Of a stretch of DNA of 64,000 nt, positions 18,638-26,179 are shown in pieces. Below the pieces are notes generated by a model, which saw only the letters and a list, made by a program, of their open reading frames with translations, searched no databases and had not been told where the DNA came from. How positions within the stretch are numbered: the stretch's first letter is position 1; every line of letters starts with the position of its first letter. The stretch is taken from positions 124,001-188,000 of the forward strand of contig NZ_NEJP01000007.1 of the NCBI RefSeq assembly GCF_002113125.1, in the 5' to 3' direction. Source of the stretch: Pseudomonas sp. B20(2017) (GTDB lineage: Bacteria; Pseudomonadota; Gammaproteobacteria; Pseudomonadales; Pseudomonadaceae). Position numbers and translations under genes: made by a program.

Positions 18638-20128
18638 TCAATCGAACGTAATGCCCTGCGCCAGCGGCAACTCCAGCGAGTAGTTCACAGTATTGGTCTG
18701 CCGCCGCATGTACGCGCGCCACGCATCCGAGCCGGACTCGCGACCGCCACCCGTTTCTTTTTCACCGCCGAACGCGCCGCCGATTTCCGCGCCGCTCGGG
18801 CCGATGTTGACGTTGGCGATGCCGCAGTCACTGCCGACCGCCGACATGAATTTCTCCGCCTCACGCACATCGGTGGTGAAGATGCACGACGACAGGCCTT
18901 GCGGTACAGCGTTGTTCAGGCGCAGCGCCTCTTCGAAATCGCTGTAACCGACCACGTACAGGATCGGCGCGAAGGTCTCGCTGCACACCACGTCGCTCTG
19001 TTCCGGCATTTCAACGATGGCCGGCGACACGTAGTAGGCGTTAGGGAATTGGTCTTCCAGTTGGCGCTTGCCGCCGAACACCCGACCGCCCTCGCTCAGC
19101 GCCTGCTCCAGCGCATCCTGCATGTTTTCGAAGCTGTGCTTGTCGATCAGCGGGCCGATCAGATTGCCTTCCAGCGGGTGACCGATACGGACTTTGGAGT
19201 ACGCGGCTTTGAGGCGGGTGACGATTTCTTCCTTCACCGACTCATGGGCAATCAGGCGACGCAACGTGGTGCAACGTTGACCGGCGGTGCCGACGGCGCT
19301 GAACAGAATGGCGCGCACGGCCATGTCCAGATCGGCGCTCGGGCCGAGGATCATGGCGTTGTTGCCGCCCAGTTCGAGAATGCTGCGGGCGAAGCGTGCG
19401 GCGACTTTCGGCGCCACTTCGCGGCCCATGCGAGTGCTGCCGGTGGCGCTGATCAGCGCGACACGCGGGTCATCCACCAGTGCTTCGCCGGCATCGCGAC
19501 CACCGATGATCACCTGGCTCAGGTGCGCCGGGGCATCGCTGAAATTCTTCAGTACGCGCTCAAACAGCGCCTGACAGGCCAGTGCGGTCAGCGGAGTCTT
19601 TTCCGACGGTTTCCACACCACCGGGTTGCCGCAGACCAGCGCCAGCGTGGTGTTCCAAGCCCACACCGCGACCGGGAAGTTGAATGCACTGATCACGCCG
19701 ACCACGCCCAGCGGGTGCCAGGTTTCACGCATGTGGTGGCCCGGACGCTCGGAGGCAATGGTCAAACCGTACAGCTGACGGGACAGACCGACGGCGAAGT
19801 CGCAGATGTCGATCATCTCCTGCACTTCACCGAGGCCTTCCTGGGTGATCTTGCCCGCTTCCCAGGACACCAGTTCGCCGAGCTCGGTCTTGTATTCGCG
19901 CAGCACTTCGCCGAACTGACGCACCAGCTCGCCGCGACGCGGCGCCGGCACCTTGCGCCATTGTTCGAACGCATGATCGGCGCGACTGATGTGCTGCTCG
20001 ACTTCGGCCGGCCCTTCCCAGTTCACGGCGCCGATGCGGCTGCCGTCGATGGGCGAATGCACCGGCACTTTGCCGTTCTGGTACAGGGCCGGGTTCACAC
20101 CTAGACGATCAAGCAATGCGGCAACCAT
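18638..20128 (-). CDS. amaB: L-aminoadipate-semialdehyde dehydrogenase (AmaB-like, ALDH7 family)
   Basis: A 496-residue aldehyde dehydrogenase. The NAD-binding GSTRMGREVAPKVAARF segment near residue 231, the catalytic Glu in LELGGNNAMI near residue 254 and the catalytic Cys in GTAGQRCTTLRR near residue 288 are all present. The antiquitin-like pattern (ALDH7) and the neighbouring oxidase point to oxidation of aminoadipate semialdehyde/piperideine-6-carboxylate to L-2-aminoadipate in the D-lysine/pipecolate branch of lysine catabolism, as known for AmaB of P. putida. GAGGAG is placed six bases before the ATG. It is divergent from a LysR gene that probably controls it. Confidence 0.85.
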   Translation of the reverse strand: MVAALLDRLGVNPALYQNGKVPVHSPIDGSRIGAVNWEGPAEVEQHISRADHAFEQWRKVPAPRRGELVRQFGEVLREYKTELGELVSWEAGKITQEGLGEVQEMIDICDFAVGLSRQLYGLTIASERPGHHMRETWHPLGVVGVISAFNFPVAVWAWNTTLALVCGNPVVWKPSEKTPLTALACQALFERVLKNFSDAPAHLSQVIIGGRDAGEALVDDPRVALISATGSTRMGREVAPKVAARFARSILELGGNNAMILGPSADLDMAVRAILFSAVGTAGQRCTTLRRLIAHESVKEEIVTRLKAAYSKVRIGHPLEGNLIGPLIDKHSFENMQDALEQALSEGGRVFGGKRQLEDQFPNAYYVSPAIVEMPEQSDVVCSETFAPILYVVGYSDFEEALRLNNAVPQGLSSCIFTTDVREAEKFMSAVGSDCGIANVNIGPSGAEIGGAFGGEKETGGGRESGSDAWRAYMRRQTNTVNYSLELPLAQGITFD

Positions 20129-20289
20129 GGGTCACTCCTCAAGCAAAAAACTGAATGTGTGCGGGCGCGTTTTCACGACCGGGCAGACCTTTAGTTGTAG
20201 CGCCAGGAAGGCTGTGCAACAAACGACCTTTACGCGAGATATCATTCCGTTTATTCATGCTGCGCAGAAAGACAAGAAAAGGATTGCCC

Positions 20290-21189
20290 ATGCTGAACAA
20301 ACGCCACTTGCCGTCGATCACCGCGTTGCAGTGCTTCGAGGCCGTGACCCGGCACCTGAGTTTCACCCGGGCCGCCGAGGAACTGAACCTGACCCAGAGC
20401 GCTGTCAGCAAGCAGGTGGCGCAGCTCGAAGAATTGTTACAGCACTTGTTGTTTCGTCGGGTACGCCGCCGTTTGCAGATGACCCCGGCCGGCGATCTGT
20501 ACCTGGTGGAAGTCAGAAAAATCCTGACCCAGGTCGAGATGTCGACCCATTACCTGCGTTCCTACGGCGGCGAAACCGAAGTCCTGCGAGTCTCCACGCC
20601 CTCGACCTTCGGCGCCCGCTGGCTGGTACCGCGCCTCAAGGGCTGGCGCCTGCGTCATCCGTCGATTCATCTGGACCTGTGCAACGAGCAGGAGGCCGAT
20701 GACCTCCTGCAAGGGCGCAGCGACCTGGCGTTCTATTTCGGTCAGGGTTCACGCCCCGGCACCGAATGCCTGAAGCTGTTCGGCGAAGAACTGGTGCCGG
20801 TCTGCGCGCCGAGCAGCCTGCCGTACACTCCGTTGACTGATCCAACTCAACTCACCGATCTGGTCCTGCTGCAGAATGCTTCGCGCCCGCAAGCGTGGCA
20901 CGACTGGTTCGACAGCCAGGGCTACCAGACCGAACACAGCTACCACGGCCCGCGTTTCGAAACCTTTTATATGTGCATCCGCGCAGCCCAGGTCGGCTGC
21001 GGCGTCGCCCTGCTGCCGAGGTTTCTGGTGGAAGAGGAATTGGCCGACGGCAAACTGGTCATTCCCTGGCAGCATGCGATGCCCAGCACCGACGCCTATT
21101 ACCTGGCCTATCCGGAACACGCGGCGGAAGTGCCCAAGGTGCGGGATTTCGTGAAGTGGATGCTGGAGCAGATCGACAGTCCGGTTTGA
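20290..21189 (+). CDS. LysR-type regulator divergent from amaB
   Basis: A 299-residue LysR-family regulator. The winged helix-turn-helix covers [20 protein letters not shown] through [17 protein letters not shown] (residues about 9-45) and the substrate-binding domain follows from about residue 90. The GcvA/AmpR-like feature [13 protein letters not shown] is present. I start at the ATG 20290 because AAGGA lies seven bases upstream and the family begins [14 protein letters not shown]; a longer open frame upstream is spurious. The divergent 160-bp gap to amaB suggests control of the amaB-amaA pair, with a lysine-pathway intermediate as likely effector (inference). Confidence 0.88.
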   Translation: MLNKRHLPSITALQCFEAVTRHLSFTRAAEELNLTQSAVSKQVAQLEELLQHLLFRRVRRRLQMTPAGDLYLVEVRKILTQVEMSTHYLRSYGGETEVLRVSTPSTFGARWLVPRLKGWRLRHPSIHLDLCNEQEADDLLQGRSDLAFYFGQGSRPGTECLKLFGEELVPVCAPSSLPYTPLTDPTQLTDLVLLQNASRPQAWHDWFDSQGYQTEHSYHGPRFETFYMCIRAAQVGCGVALLPRFLVEEELADGKLVIPWQHAMPSTDAYYLAYPEHAAEVPKVRDFVKWMLEQIDSPV

Positions 21190-21202
21190 AGTTGTATTCA
21201 GT

Positions 21203-21313
21203 CCCTGTGGGAGCGGCGGTGCGGCGGTCCGACTTGCCCGCGAAGACGGCATCACATGCAACATTGATGTTGATACTGCCGATGCTTTCGCGGGCAAGCC
21301 CGCTCCCACAGGG
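21203..21313. repeat. REP-type palindromic pair, one arm interrupted
   Basis: The left unit reads CCCTGTGGGAGCGG, then an unrelated CGGTGCGGCGGTCC insertion, then GACTTGCCCGCGAAG; the right unit CTTTCGCGGGCAAGCCCGCTC is intact. The insertion breaks the left palindrome. Confidence 0.88.
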
Positions 21314-21418
21314 ATCTGTGGCGGTCAAAAAATCGCTGGCAATCCACACCCCGGATATGCGCCACTAGCGCCATTGATTGATACCGCGCCAACGCGCGGC
21401 CCGCCTGGAGACCCCGTT

Positions 21419-22642
21419 ATGAGCGAGAGTGTGTTTGCCGATCGCATCGTGCAGAACCTGCTCGACACCGACTTCTACAAACTGACGATGATGCAGGCGG
21501 TGCTGCACAACTACCCCAACGTCGAAGTCGAATGGGAGTTCCGTTGCCGTAACAGTGAAGATCTGCGCCCGTACCTGGCGGAGATCCGCTTCCAGGTCGA
21601 GCGTCTGGCCGAGTTGAGCCTGAGCGCCGACCAGTTGAGTTTTCTCGAGCGCATCAGCTTCCTCAAACCGGACTTTCTGCGTTTTCTCGGCCTGTTCCGC
21701 TTCAACCTGCGCTACCTGCACACCGGCATCGAGAACGGCGAGCTGTTCATCCGCCTGCGCGGGCCGTGGCTGCATGTGATCCTGTTTGAAGTGCCGCTGC
21801 TGGCAATCGTCAGCGAAGTGCGCAACCGCTATCGCTACCGCGAAACCGTGCTGGAACAGGCCCGCGAACAGCTGTACCGCAAATTCGACTGGCTGACGGC
21901 CAACGCCTCGGCCGAAGAGCTGTCGCAGCTGCAGGTCGCCGATTTCGGCACGCGCCGCAGGTTTTCCTATCGCGTGCAGGAAGAAGTGGTGAACGTGCTC
22001 AAGCACGATTTCCCCGGGCGTTTCGTCGGCACCAGCAACGTGCACCTGTCCCGCGAACTGGACATGAAACCGCTGGGCACCATGGCCCACGAATGGATCA
22101 TGGCCCACCAGCAACTCGGCCCACGGCTGATCGACAGCCAGATCGCCGCCCTCGATTGCTGGGTCCGCGAGTACCGCGGCTTGCTGGGGATCGCCCTCAC
22201 AGACTGCATCACTACCGACGCCTTCCTCGGCGATTTCGATCTGTTCTTCGCCAAGCTGTTCGACGGTCTGCGCCATGACTCCGGGGATCCGGTGCAGTGG
22301 GGCGAAAAATGCATCGCCCACTATCACAAGCTCGGCATCGACCCCATGAGCAAGACGTTGGTGTTCTCCGACAGCCTGACCCTGCCCAAGTCGCTGGAGA
22401 TCTTCCGGGCGCTGCGCGGTCGGATCAATGTCAGCTTCGGCATCGGCACCAACCTGACCTGTGACATTCCGGGTGTCGAACCGATGAGCATCGTGCTTAA
22501 AATGACCGCCTGCAACGGCCAACCGGTGGCGAAGATCTCCGACGAGCCGGGCAAGACCCACTGCAAAGACCCGAATTTCGTCGCCTACTTGCGACACGTT
22601 TTCCAGGTTCCTGCCGTTTCCAGCCTTTCTAGCAAGGAGTGA
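21419..22642 (+). CDS. pncB: nicotinate phosphoribosyltransferase
   Basis: A 407-residue PncB. It converts nicotinate, PRPP and ATP to nicotinate mononucleotide in NAD salvage. Seen: [20 protein letters not shown] at the N-terminus (family signature), [12 protein letters not shown] near residue 182, the phosphorylatable catalytic His in [11 protein letters not shown] near residue 223, GLRHDSGDP near residue 284 and the [10 protein letters not shown] phosphate-binding loop near residue 347. GGAG lies eight bases upstream of the ATG at 21419; an in-frame start 15 codons upstream has no support. nadE follows after 4 bp, forming a two-gene NAD salvage operon. Confidence 0.95.
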   Translation: MSESVFADRIVQNLLDTDFYKLTMMQAVLHNYPNVEVEWEFRCRNSEDLRPYLAEIRFQVERLAELSLSADQLSFLERISFLKPDFLRFLGLFRFNLRYLHTGIENGELFIRLRGPWLHVILFEVPLLAIVSEVRNRYRYRETVLEQAREQLYRKFDWLTANASAEELSQLQVADFGTRRRFSYRVQEEVVNVLKHDFPGRFVGTSNVHLSRELDMKPLGTMAHEWIMAHQQLGPRLIDSQIAALDCWVREYRGLLGIALTDCITTDAFLGDFDLFFAKLFDGLRHDSGDPVQWGEKCIAHYHKLGIDPMSKTLVFSDSLTLPKSLEIFRALRGRINVSFGIGTNLTCDIPGVEPMSIVLKMTACNGQPVAKISDEPGKTHCKDPNFVAYLRHVFQVPAVSSLSSKE

Positions 22643-22646
22643 ATTC

Positions 22647-23474
22647 ATGCAAGCCGTACAGCGTGAGATTGCTGAACAGCTCAACGTTCAGCCGCCGTTC
22701 GCCGATTACCAGGCCCTCGAAGCGGAAGTCGCCCGTCGCATCACCTTCATCCAGGATTGCCTGACCAGTTCAGGGCTCAAGACCCTGGTGCTGGGCATCA
22801 GCGGCGGTGTCGACTCGCTGACCGCCGGCCTCCTGGCCCAGCGCGCCATGCGTGAACTGCGCGAGCGCACCGGTGACGAGGCCTACAAGTTCATCGCCGT
22901 GCGCCTGCCGTACGACGTGCAGTTCGATGAACACGATGCCCAGGCCTCGGTGGACTTCATTGCCCCGGACGAGCGCCACACCGTCAACATCGGCCCGGCG
23001 GTCAAATCCCTGGCCAGCGAAGTCGCAGCCTTCGAAGGCAAGCACGCGGTCTCGGTAGATTTCGTGCTCGGCAACACCAAGGCGCGGATGCGCATGGTCG
23101 CCCAGTACACCATCGCCGGCGCAGCTCACGGTCTGGTGATCGGCACCGACCACGCAGCGGAAGCGGTGATGGGTTTCTTCACCAAGTTCGGTGACGGCGC
23201 CTGCGACCTGGCCCCGCTGAGCGGTCTGGTGAAGAACCAGGTGCGGGCCATCGCCCGCAGCTTCGGCGCACCGGAATCACTGGTGGAAAAAGTGCCGACG
23301 GCGGATCTGGAAGACCTGTCGCCGGGCAAGCCGGACGAGGCGTCCCACGGCGTGACCTACGCCGAAATCGACGCGTTCCTGCACGGCGAGCCGGTGCGTC
23401 AGGAGGCGTTTGACATCATCGTCAACACCTACAAAAAGACCCATCACAAGCGGGTCATGCCGTTTGCGCCTTGA
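22647..23474 (+). CDS. nadE: NH3-dependent NAD+ synthetase
   Basis: A 275-residue NAD synthetase of the ammonia-dependent type; there is no N-terminal nitrilase-like glutaminase domain. The PP-loop SGGVDS lies near residues 52-57, with [26 protein letters not shown] and the C-terminal KTHHKRVMP characteristic. It adenylates nicotinate adenine dinucleotide and aminates it to NAD. AAGGAG precedes the ATG. Together with pncB it completes salvage from nicotinate once NadD has acted. The shared bidirectional terminator with azu follows. Confidence 0.95.
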   Translation: MQAVQREIAEQLNVQPPFADYQALEAEVARRITFIQDCLTSSGLKTLVLGISGGVDSLTAGLLAQRAMRELRERTGDEAYKFIAVRLPYDVQFDEHDAQASVDFIAPDERHTVNIGPAVKSLASEVAAFEGKHAVSVDFVLGNTKARMRMVAQYTIAGAAHGLVIGTDHAAEAVMGFFTKFGDGACDLAPLSGLVKNQVRAIARSFGAPESLVEKVPTADLEDLSPGKPDEASHGVTYAEIDAFLHGEPVRQEAFDIIVNTYKKTHHKRVMPFAP

Positions 23475-23484
23475 ATCCAGGGCA

Positions 23485-23516
23485 TAAAAAAAGCGTCCTT
23501 CGGGACGCTTTTTTTT
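23485..23516. terminator. bidirectional terminator between nadE and azu
   Basis: Stem AAGCGTCC / GGACGCTT with loop TTCG, A-run on the left and T-run on the right, so it can serve the convergent nadE (plus) and azurin (minus) genes. Confidence 0.92.
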
Positions 23517-23530
23517 GGACCTTGTGTTGC

Positions 23531-23977
23531 TTACTTCAGGGTCACGGTGCCTTTCATCATCGAGATGTGGCCCGGGAACGAGCAGAAGAAACCGTACTTC
23601 TCGTCAGCCTTGAGCTTGGACACGTCGAAGGTCACCGAGTCGGTTTCCTTGGCGCCGATGATCTTGGTGTGAGCGATCACGCGCTCGTCACCGTCCTTCA
23701 GGTAGTTCTTGTCGATGCCGGCGGCCAGGCCGTCGGTGGCGATCGGCTGCATGTCGGCCTCTTTGCTGATCACCAGGTTATGGCCCATGACGTTCTTCGG
23801 CAGGCTGCCGGAGTGGGTCAGCTCGACGGTGAAGGTCTTGCAGCTCTTGTCGATTTCGATGGCCTTGGTGTTGAAGGACATCTGGTCGGTGGAATCAACG
23901 GTGGTTTTGCACTCGGCAGCCATCAATTGGCTACTGGCCAGCGCCAGCAGGGATACCGCAACAACTTTGGAAAACAT
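23531..23977 (-). CDS. azu: azurin precursor (periplasmic blue copper protein)
   Basis: A 148-residue precursor with a 20-residue signal peptide ([12 protein letters not shown], cleavage before AECKTTVD). The mature protein has the type-1 copper ligands: His in VMGHNLVIS, then Cys, His and Met within [12 protein letters not shown], plus the [19 protein letters not shown]-terminus typical of Pseudomonas azurins, with its disulphide to the DKSCKTF cysteine. It shuttles electrons in the periplasm, classically to nitrite reductase or cytochrome peroxidase, and is linked to redox stress. ATG at 23977 chosen from the signal peptide; the open frame extends 33 codons further without a leader-like sequence. 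GGAGATTCACC precedes the ATG. Confidence 0.97.
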   Translation of the reverse strand: MFSKVVAVSLLALASSQLMAAECKTTVDSTDQMSFNTKAIEIDKSCKTFTVELTHSGSLPKNVMGHNLVISKEADMQPIATDGLAAGIDKNYLKDGDERVIAHTKIIGAKETDSVTFDVSKLKADEKYGFFCSFPGHISMMKGTVTLK

Positions 23978-24066
23978 GGTGAATCTCCAAGGCAGGGTTA
24001 ACAAAAACACGAATGGTTGGAAGACTGCCTGAAATCTTCGCAAGTTCCTATGACTTGAGTCAAAAA

Positions 24067-24076
24067 TTGTATACAA
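24067..24076. promoter_or_regulatory. TTGTATACAA palindrome upstream of azurin
   Basis: A perfect 10-bp palindrome about 90 bp upstream of the azurin ATG, inside an A/T-rich patch. Sites of this form are common for GntR-type regulators and also overlap a possible -10 hexamer. I looked for the ANR/FNR pattern TTGAT-N4-ATCAA known for some azurin promoters and did not find a good match. Confidence 0.3.
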
Positions 24077-24170
24077 CTTTCAGGCTATGACACTCATCGA
24101 AACAATCTAACAGCCAGACGATTGGCCGGGCCGTATCTTCAGGGCTCAACACTCATCTGGAGTATCCGTC

Positions 24171-24260
24171 ATGTCCTTCAACAGCCTGTTGTGCAGTCTG
24201 CTCGCCGCCTACGCCTGTGGTGCCAGCGGCACCTATGAAACCCCGAAACGCGAAGTCTAG
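24171..24260 (+). CDS. possible 29-residue peptide
   Basis: A short frame beginning [17 protein letters not shown], with GGAG eight bases upstream of the ATG, ending in TAG at 24258-24260, 58 bp before the LOG-family gene. It starts with a hydrophobic segment containing two cysteines and ends with a charged tail (YETPKREV), which could suit a small membrane or lipoprotein-like peptide. No family recognised; comparative evidence would be needed to call it a gene. Confidence 0.35.
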   Translation: MSFNSLLCSLLAAYACGASGTYETPKREV

Positions 24261-24318
24261 CCCTTGGATCAAGGCGTGCCAGCCATTACCCTGTGACCGA
24301 TTGACCCAGGAGGAAGGC

Positions 24319-24906
24319 ATGTCTCTCACATCCGTTTGTGTATTTTGCGGCGCCAACGCCGGCACCACCCCGGCGTATACCGAAGCCGCGATCGCCCTCG
24401 GCACGGCTATCGCCGAGCGTAAGCTGACGCTGGTCTACGGCGGTGGCGCCGTCGGCCTGATGGGGATTGTCGCTGACGCCGCGCTGGCGGCCGGTGGCGA
24501 AGTGATCGGCATCATCCCGCAGAGCCTGATGGACAAGGAAATCGGTCACAAGAGCCTGACGCGCCTGGAAGTGGTCGACGGCATGCACGCCCGCAAGGCG
24601 CGGATGGCCGAACTCAGCGATGCGTTCATCGCCCTGCCCGGTGGCCTCGGTACCCTGGAAGAGCTGTTCGAAGTCTGGACCTGGGGCCAGCTCGGTTACC
24701 ACGGCAAGCCGCTAGGCCTGCTGGAAGTGAACGGTTTCTACAGCAAACTTACTGCATTTCTCGATCACATCGTCGGCGAAGGCTTCGTTCGTGCGCCGCA
24801 CCGTGACATGCTGCAAGTGAGTGAATCGCCGCAAACGCTGCTCGAAGCCCTCGACAACTGGAAGCCCACCGTCACCCCAAAATGGGTCGACCAGAAACCC
24901 GGTTAA
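24319..24906 (+). CDS. LOG-family protein (cytokinin riboside 5'-monophosphate phosphoribohydrolase-like)
   Basis: A 195-residue Rossmann-fold protein of the LOG/YvdD family. The start [10 protein letters not shown], the MHARKARM motif near residue 93 and [12 protein letters not shown] near residue 114 are the nucleotide-binding and catalytic signatures. Members hydrolyse nucleoside 5'-monophosphates at the N-glycosidic bond; the physiological substrate in Pseudomonas is not settled. AGGAGGAA lies directly upstream of the ATG at 24319, a very strong ribosome site, so the upstream in-frame start is rejected. Confidence 0.9.
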   Translation: MSLTSVCVFCGANAGTTPAYTEAAIALGTAIAERKLTLVYGGGAVGLMGIVADAALAAGGEVIGIIPQSLMDKEIGHKSLTRLEVVDGMHARKARMAELSDAFIALPGGLGTLEELFEVWTWGQLGYHGKPLGLLEVNGFYSKLTAFLDHIVGEGFVRAPHRDMLQVSESPQTLLEALDNWKPTVTPKWVDQKPG

Positions 24907-24974
24907 CCGCCGGGCACCGATACAGGGCAGAATACGCGCCGCTCAACCTCACCTTCGACCCCAGAGGATCGCCC

Positions 24975-25157
24975 ATGGCCAAACCCAATTACTCCTTCGC
25001 CAAACGTCAACGTGACCTGGCCAAGGAACAGAAGAAAGAGGAAAAGCTTCAGCGCAAGAAACAGATGGCTGAAGAAGCGGCACTGAACCCTGACGGTGAA
25101 GTGGCGACCGATGATGATGATGTTGAGGCACCGAAAGACCAGGCACCCGAGGCCTGA
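24975..25157 (+). CDS. small, highly charged conserved-type protein
   Basis: A 60-residue protein: an N-terminal MAKPNYSFAKRQRD motif, then a strongly Lys/Glu-rich helix (KEQKKEEKLQRKKQ) and an acidic tail (DDDDVEAPKDQAPEA). Short proteins with this MAKxNYxFxKRxRE start occur widely in Gammaproteobacteria without known function; the basic front and acidic end suggest nucleic-acid or ribosome association, which is inference only. GAGGAT lies seven bases upstream of the ATG. It follows the LOG gene by 68 bp and may be co-transcribed. Confidence 0.75.
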   Translation: MAKPNYSFAKRQRDLAKEQKKEEKLQRKKQMAEEAALNPDGEVATDDDDVEAPKDQAPEA

Positions 25158-25188
25158 GCAATATCGCAGGACCACTGAACGCAATTCC

Positions 25189-25277
25189 TGTGGGAGCGGG
25201 CTTGCTTGCGAAAGCGCCGTGACATTCACGATGGATGTGACTGACATATTGCTTTCGCGAGCAAGCCCGCTCCCACA
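25189..25277. repeat. REP-type palindromic pair
   Basis: Inverted units TGTGGGAGCGGGCTTGCTTGCGAAAG and CTTTCGCGAGCAAGCCCGCTC. Lies between convergent transcripts. Confidence 0.92.
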
Positions 25278-25285
25278 TTTGATCT

Positions 25286-26179
25286 TCACTCCTCCAGAGG
25301 CATCACGGTGACGCGGACTTCCGGGTCGTGATTGCCACCGCCCAGAATCACCCCGCGCAACGGCGAGACATCGGAGAAATCCCGGCCCCAGGCCAGGGTG
25401 ATGTGCTCCAGCGCCGGCTGCACGTTGTTCGTCGGATCGAAATCCACCCAGCCCAGCACCGGGCAAAACACCGAAACCCAGGCATGAGACGCATCGGCGC
25501 CGATCAACCGTGGCTGCCCCGGTGGCGGTTGGGTCAGCAGGTAACCGCTGACGTAACGCGCCGCCAGCCCGCGTGAGCGCACACAGGCAAGCATCAGATG
25601 CGCAAAGTCCTGACAGACCCCGCGCCGGCGCTCCAGCACCTCCACCAATGGCGTCGCGACTTGCGTCGCTTCGGCGTCGAAGGTGAATTCGCTGAAGATC
25701 TTCTGCATCAGGGCCTGCACACCCAGCATCAATGGTCTGCCGGCCGGGAAACAGCTCTCCGAGAACTCGACGAAACTGCGCTTGAGATGCACGTAAGGCG
25801 ACTGGAATCGATAGCGACAGGCTTCCAGCAAAGAGGCGGACAGTGGCTGGCTGCTGTAAGTCAGCGCGTTACGCGTCAATTCCCAGGCCGGCGACTGATG
25901 GAAATCCACCACGGGCCGTGCCAGCACCTCGACCGTCAGCCGTGCATTGACCTGCAACTCATCGTGTGGCCGTTCGAAGGCCAGGCGGGTCAGCGGATTG
26001 CCGAACACATCCTGCTCGTCACGGCGGGTGGTCGGCTCCGGACTGATCAGCAATTGCTGTTCGGTGCAACGCTGCCACTCGCATTCGCGCGGCCACAGGT
26101 GCGCCAGTTGCTGAGCCAGGGACACCGGGCTGTCATAGCGATAGCAGGTGTCGTGAAAGATCTGGTAATGGGCGCTCAT
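25286..26179 (-). CDS. transglutaminase-like cysteine peptidase (third gene of amidoligase cluster)
   Basis: A 297-residue protein with an N-terminal beta-rich domain opening HDTCYRYDSPVSLAQQLAHL and a transglutaminase-like core. The catalytic triad is visible: Cys in RRGVCQDFAHL near residue 191, His in ADASHAWVSVFCPVLGW near residue 232 and Asp in VDFDPTNN near residue 248. Members are predicted papain-fold peptidases or amidases. Its ATG shares one base with the stop of the upstream ATP-grasp gene (TGATG), so the two are translationally coupled. In the cluster it may trim or transfer the peptide product made by the two ligases. No signal peptide, so cytosolic. Confidence 0.85.
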   Translation of the reverse strand: MSAHYQIFHDTCYRYDSPVSLAQQLAHLWPRECEWQRCTEQQLLISPEPTTRRDEQDVFGNPLTRLAFERPHDELQVNARLTVEVLARPVVDFHQSPAWELTRNALTYSSQPLSASLLEACRYRFQSPYVHLKRSFVEFSESCFPAGRPLMLGVQALMQKIFSEFTFDAEATQVATPLVEVLERRRGVCQDFAHLMLACVRSRGLAARYVSGYLLTQPPPGQPRLIGADASHAWVSVFCPVLGWVDFDPTNNVQPALEHITLAWGRDFSDVSPLRGVILGGGNHDPEVRVTVMPLEE

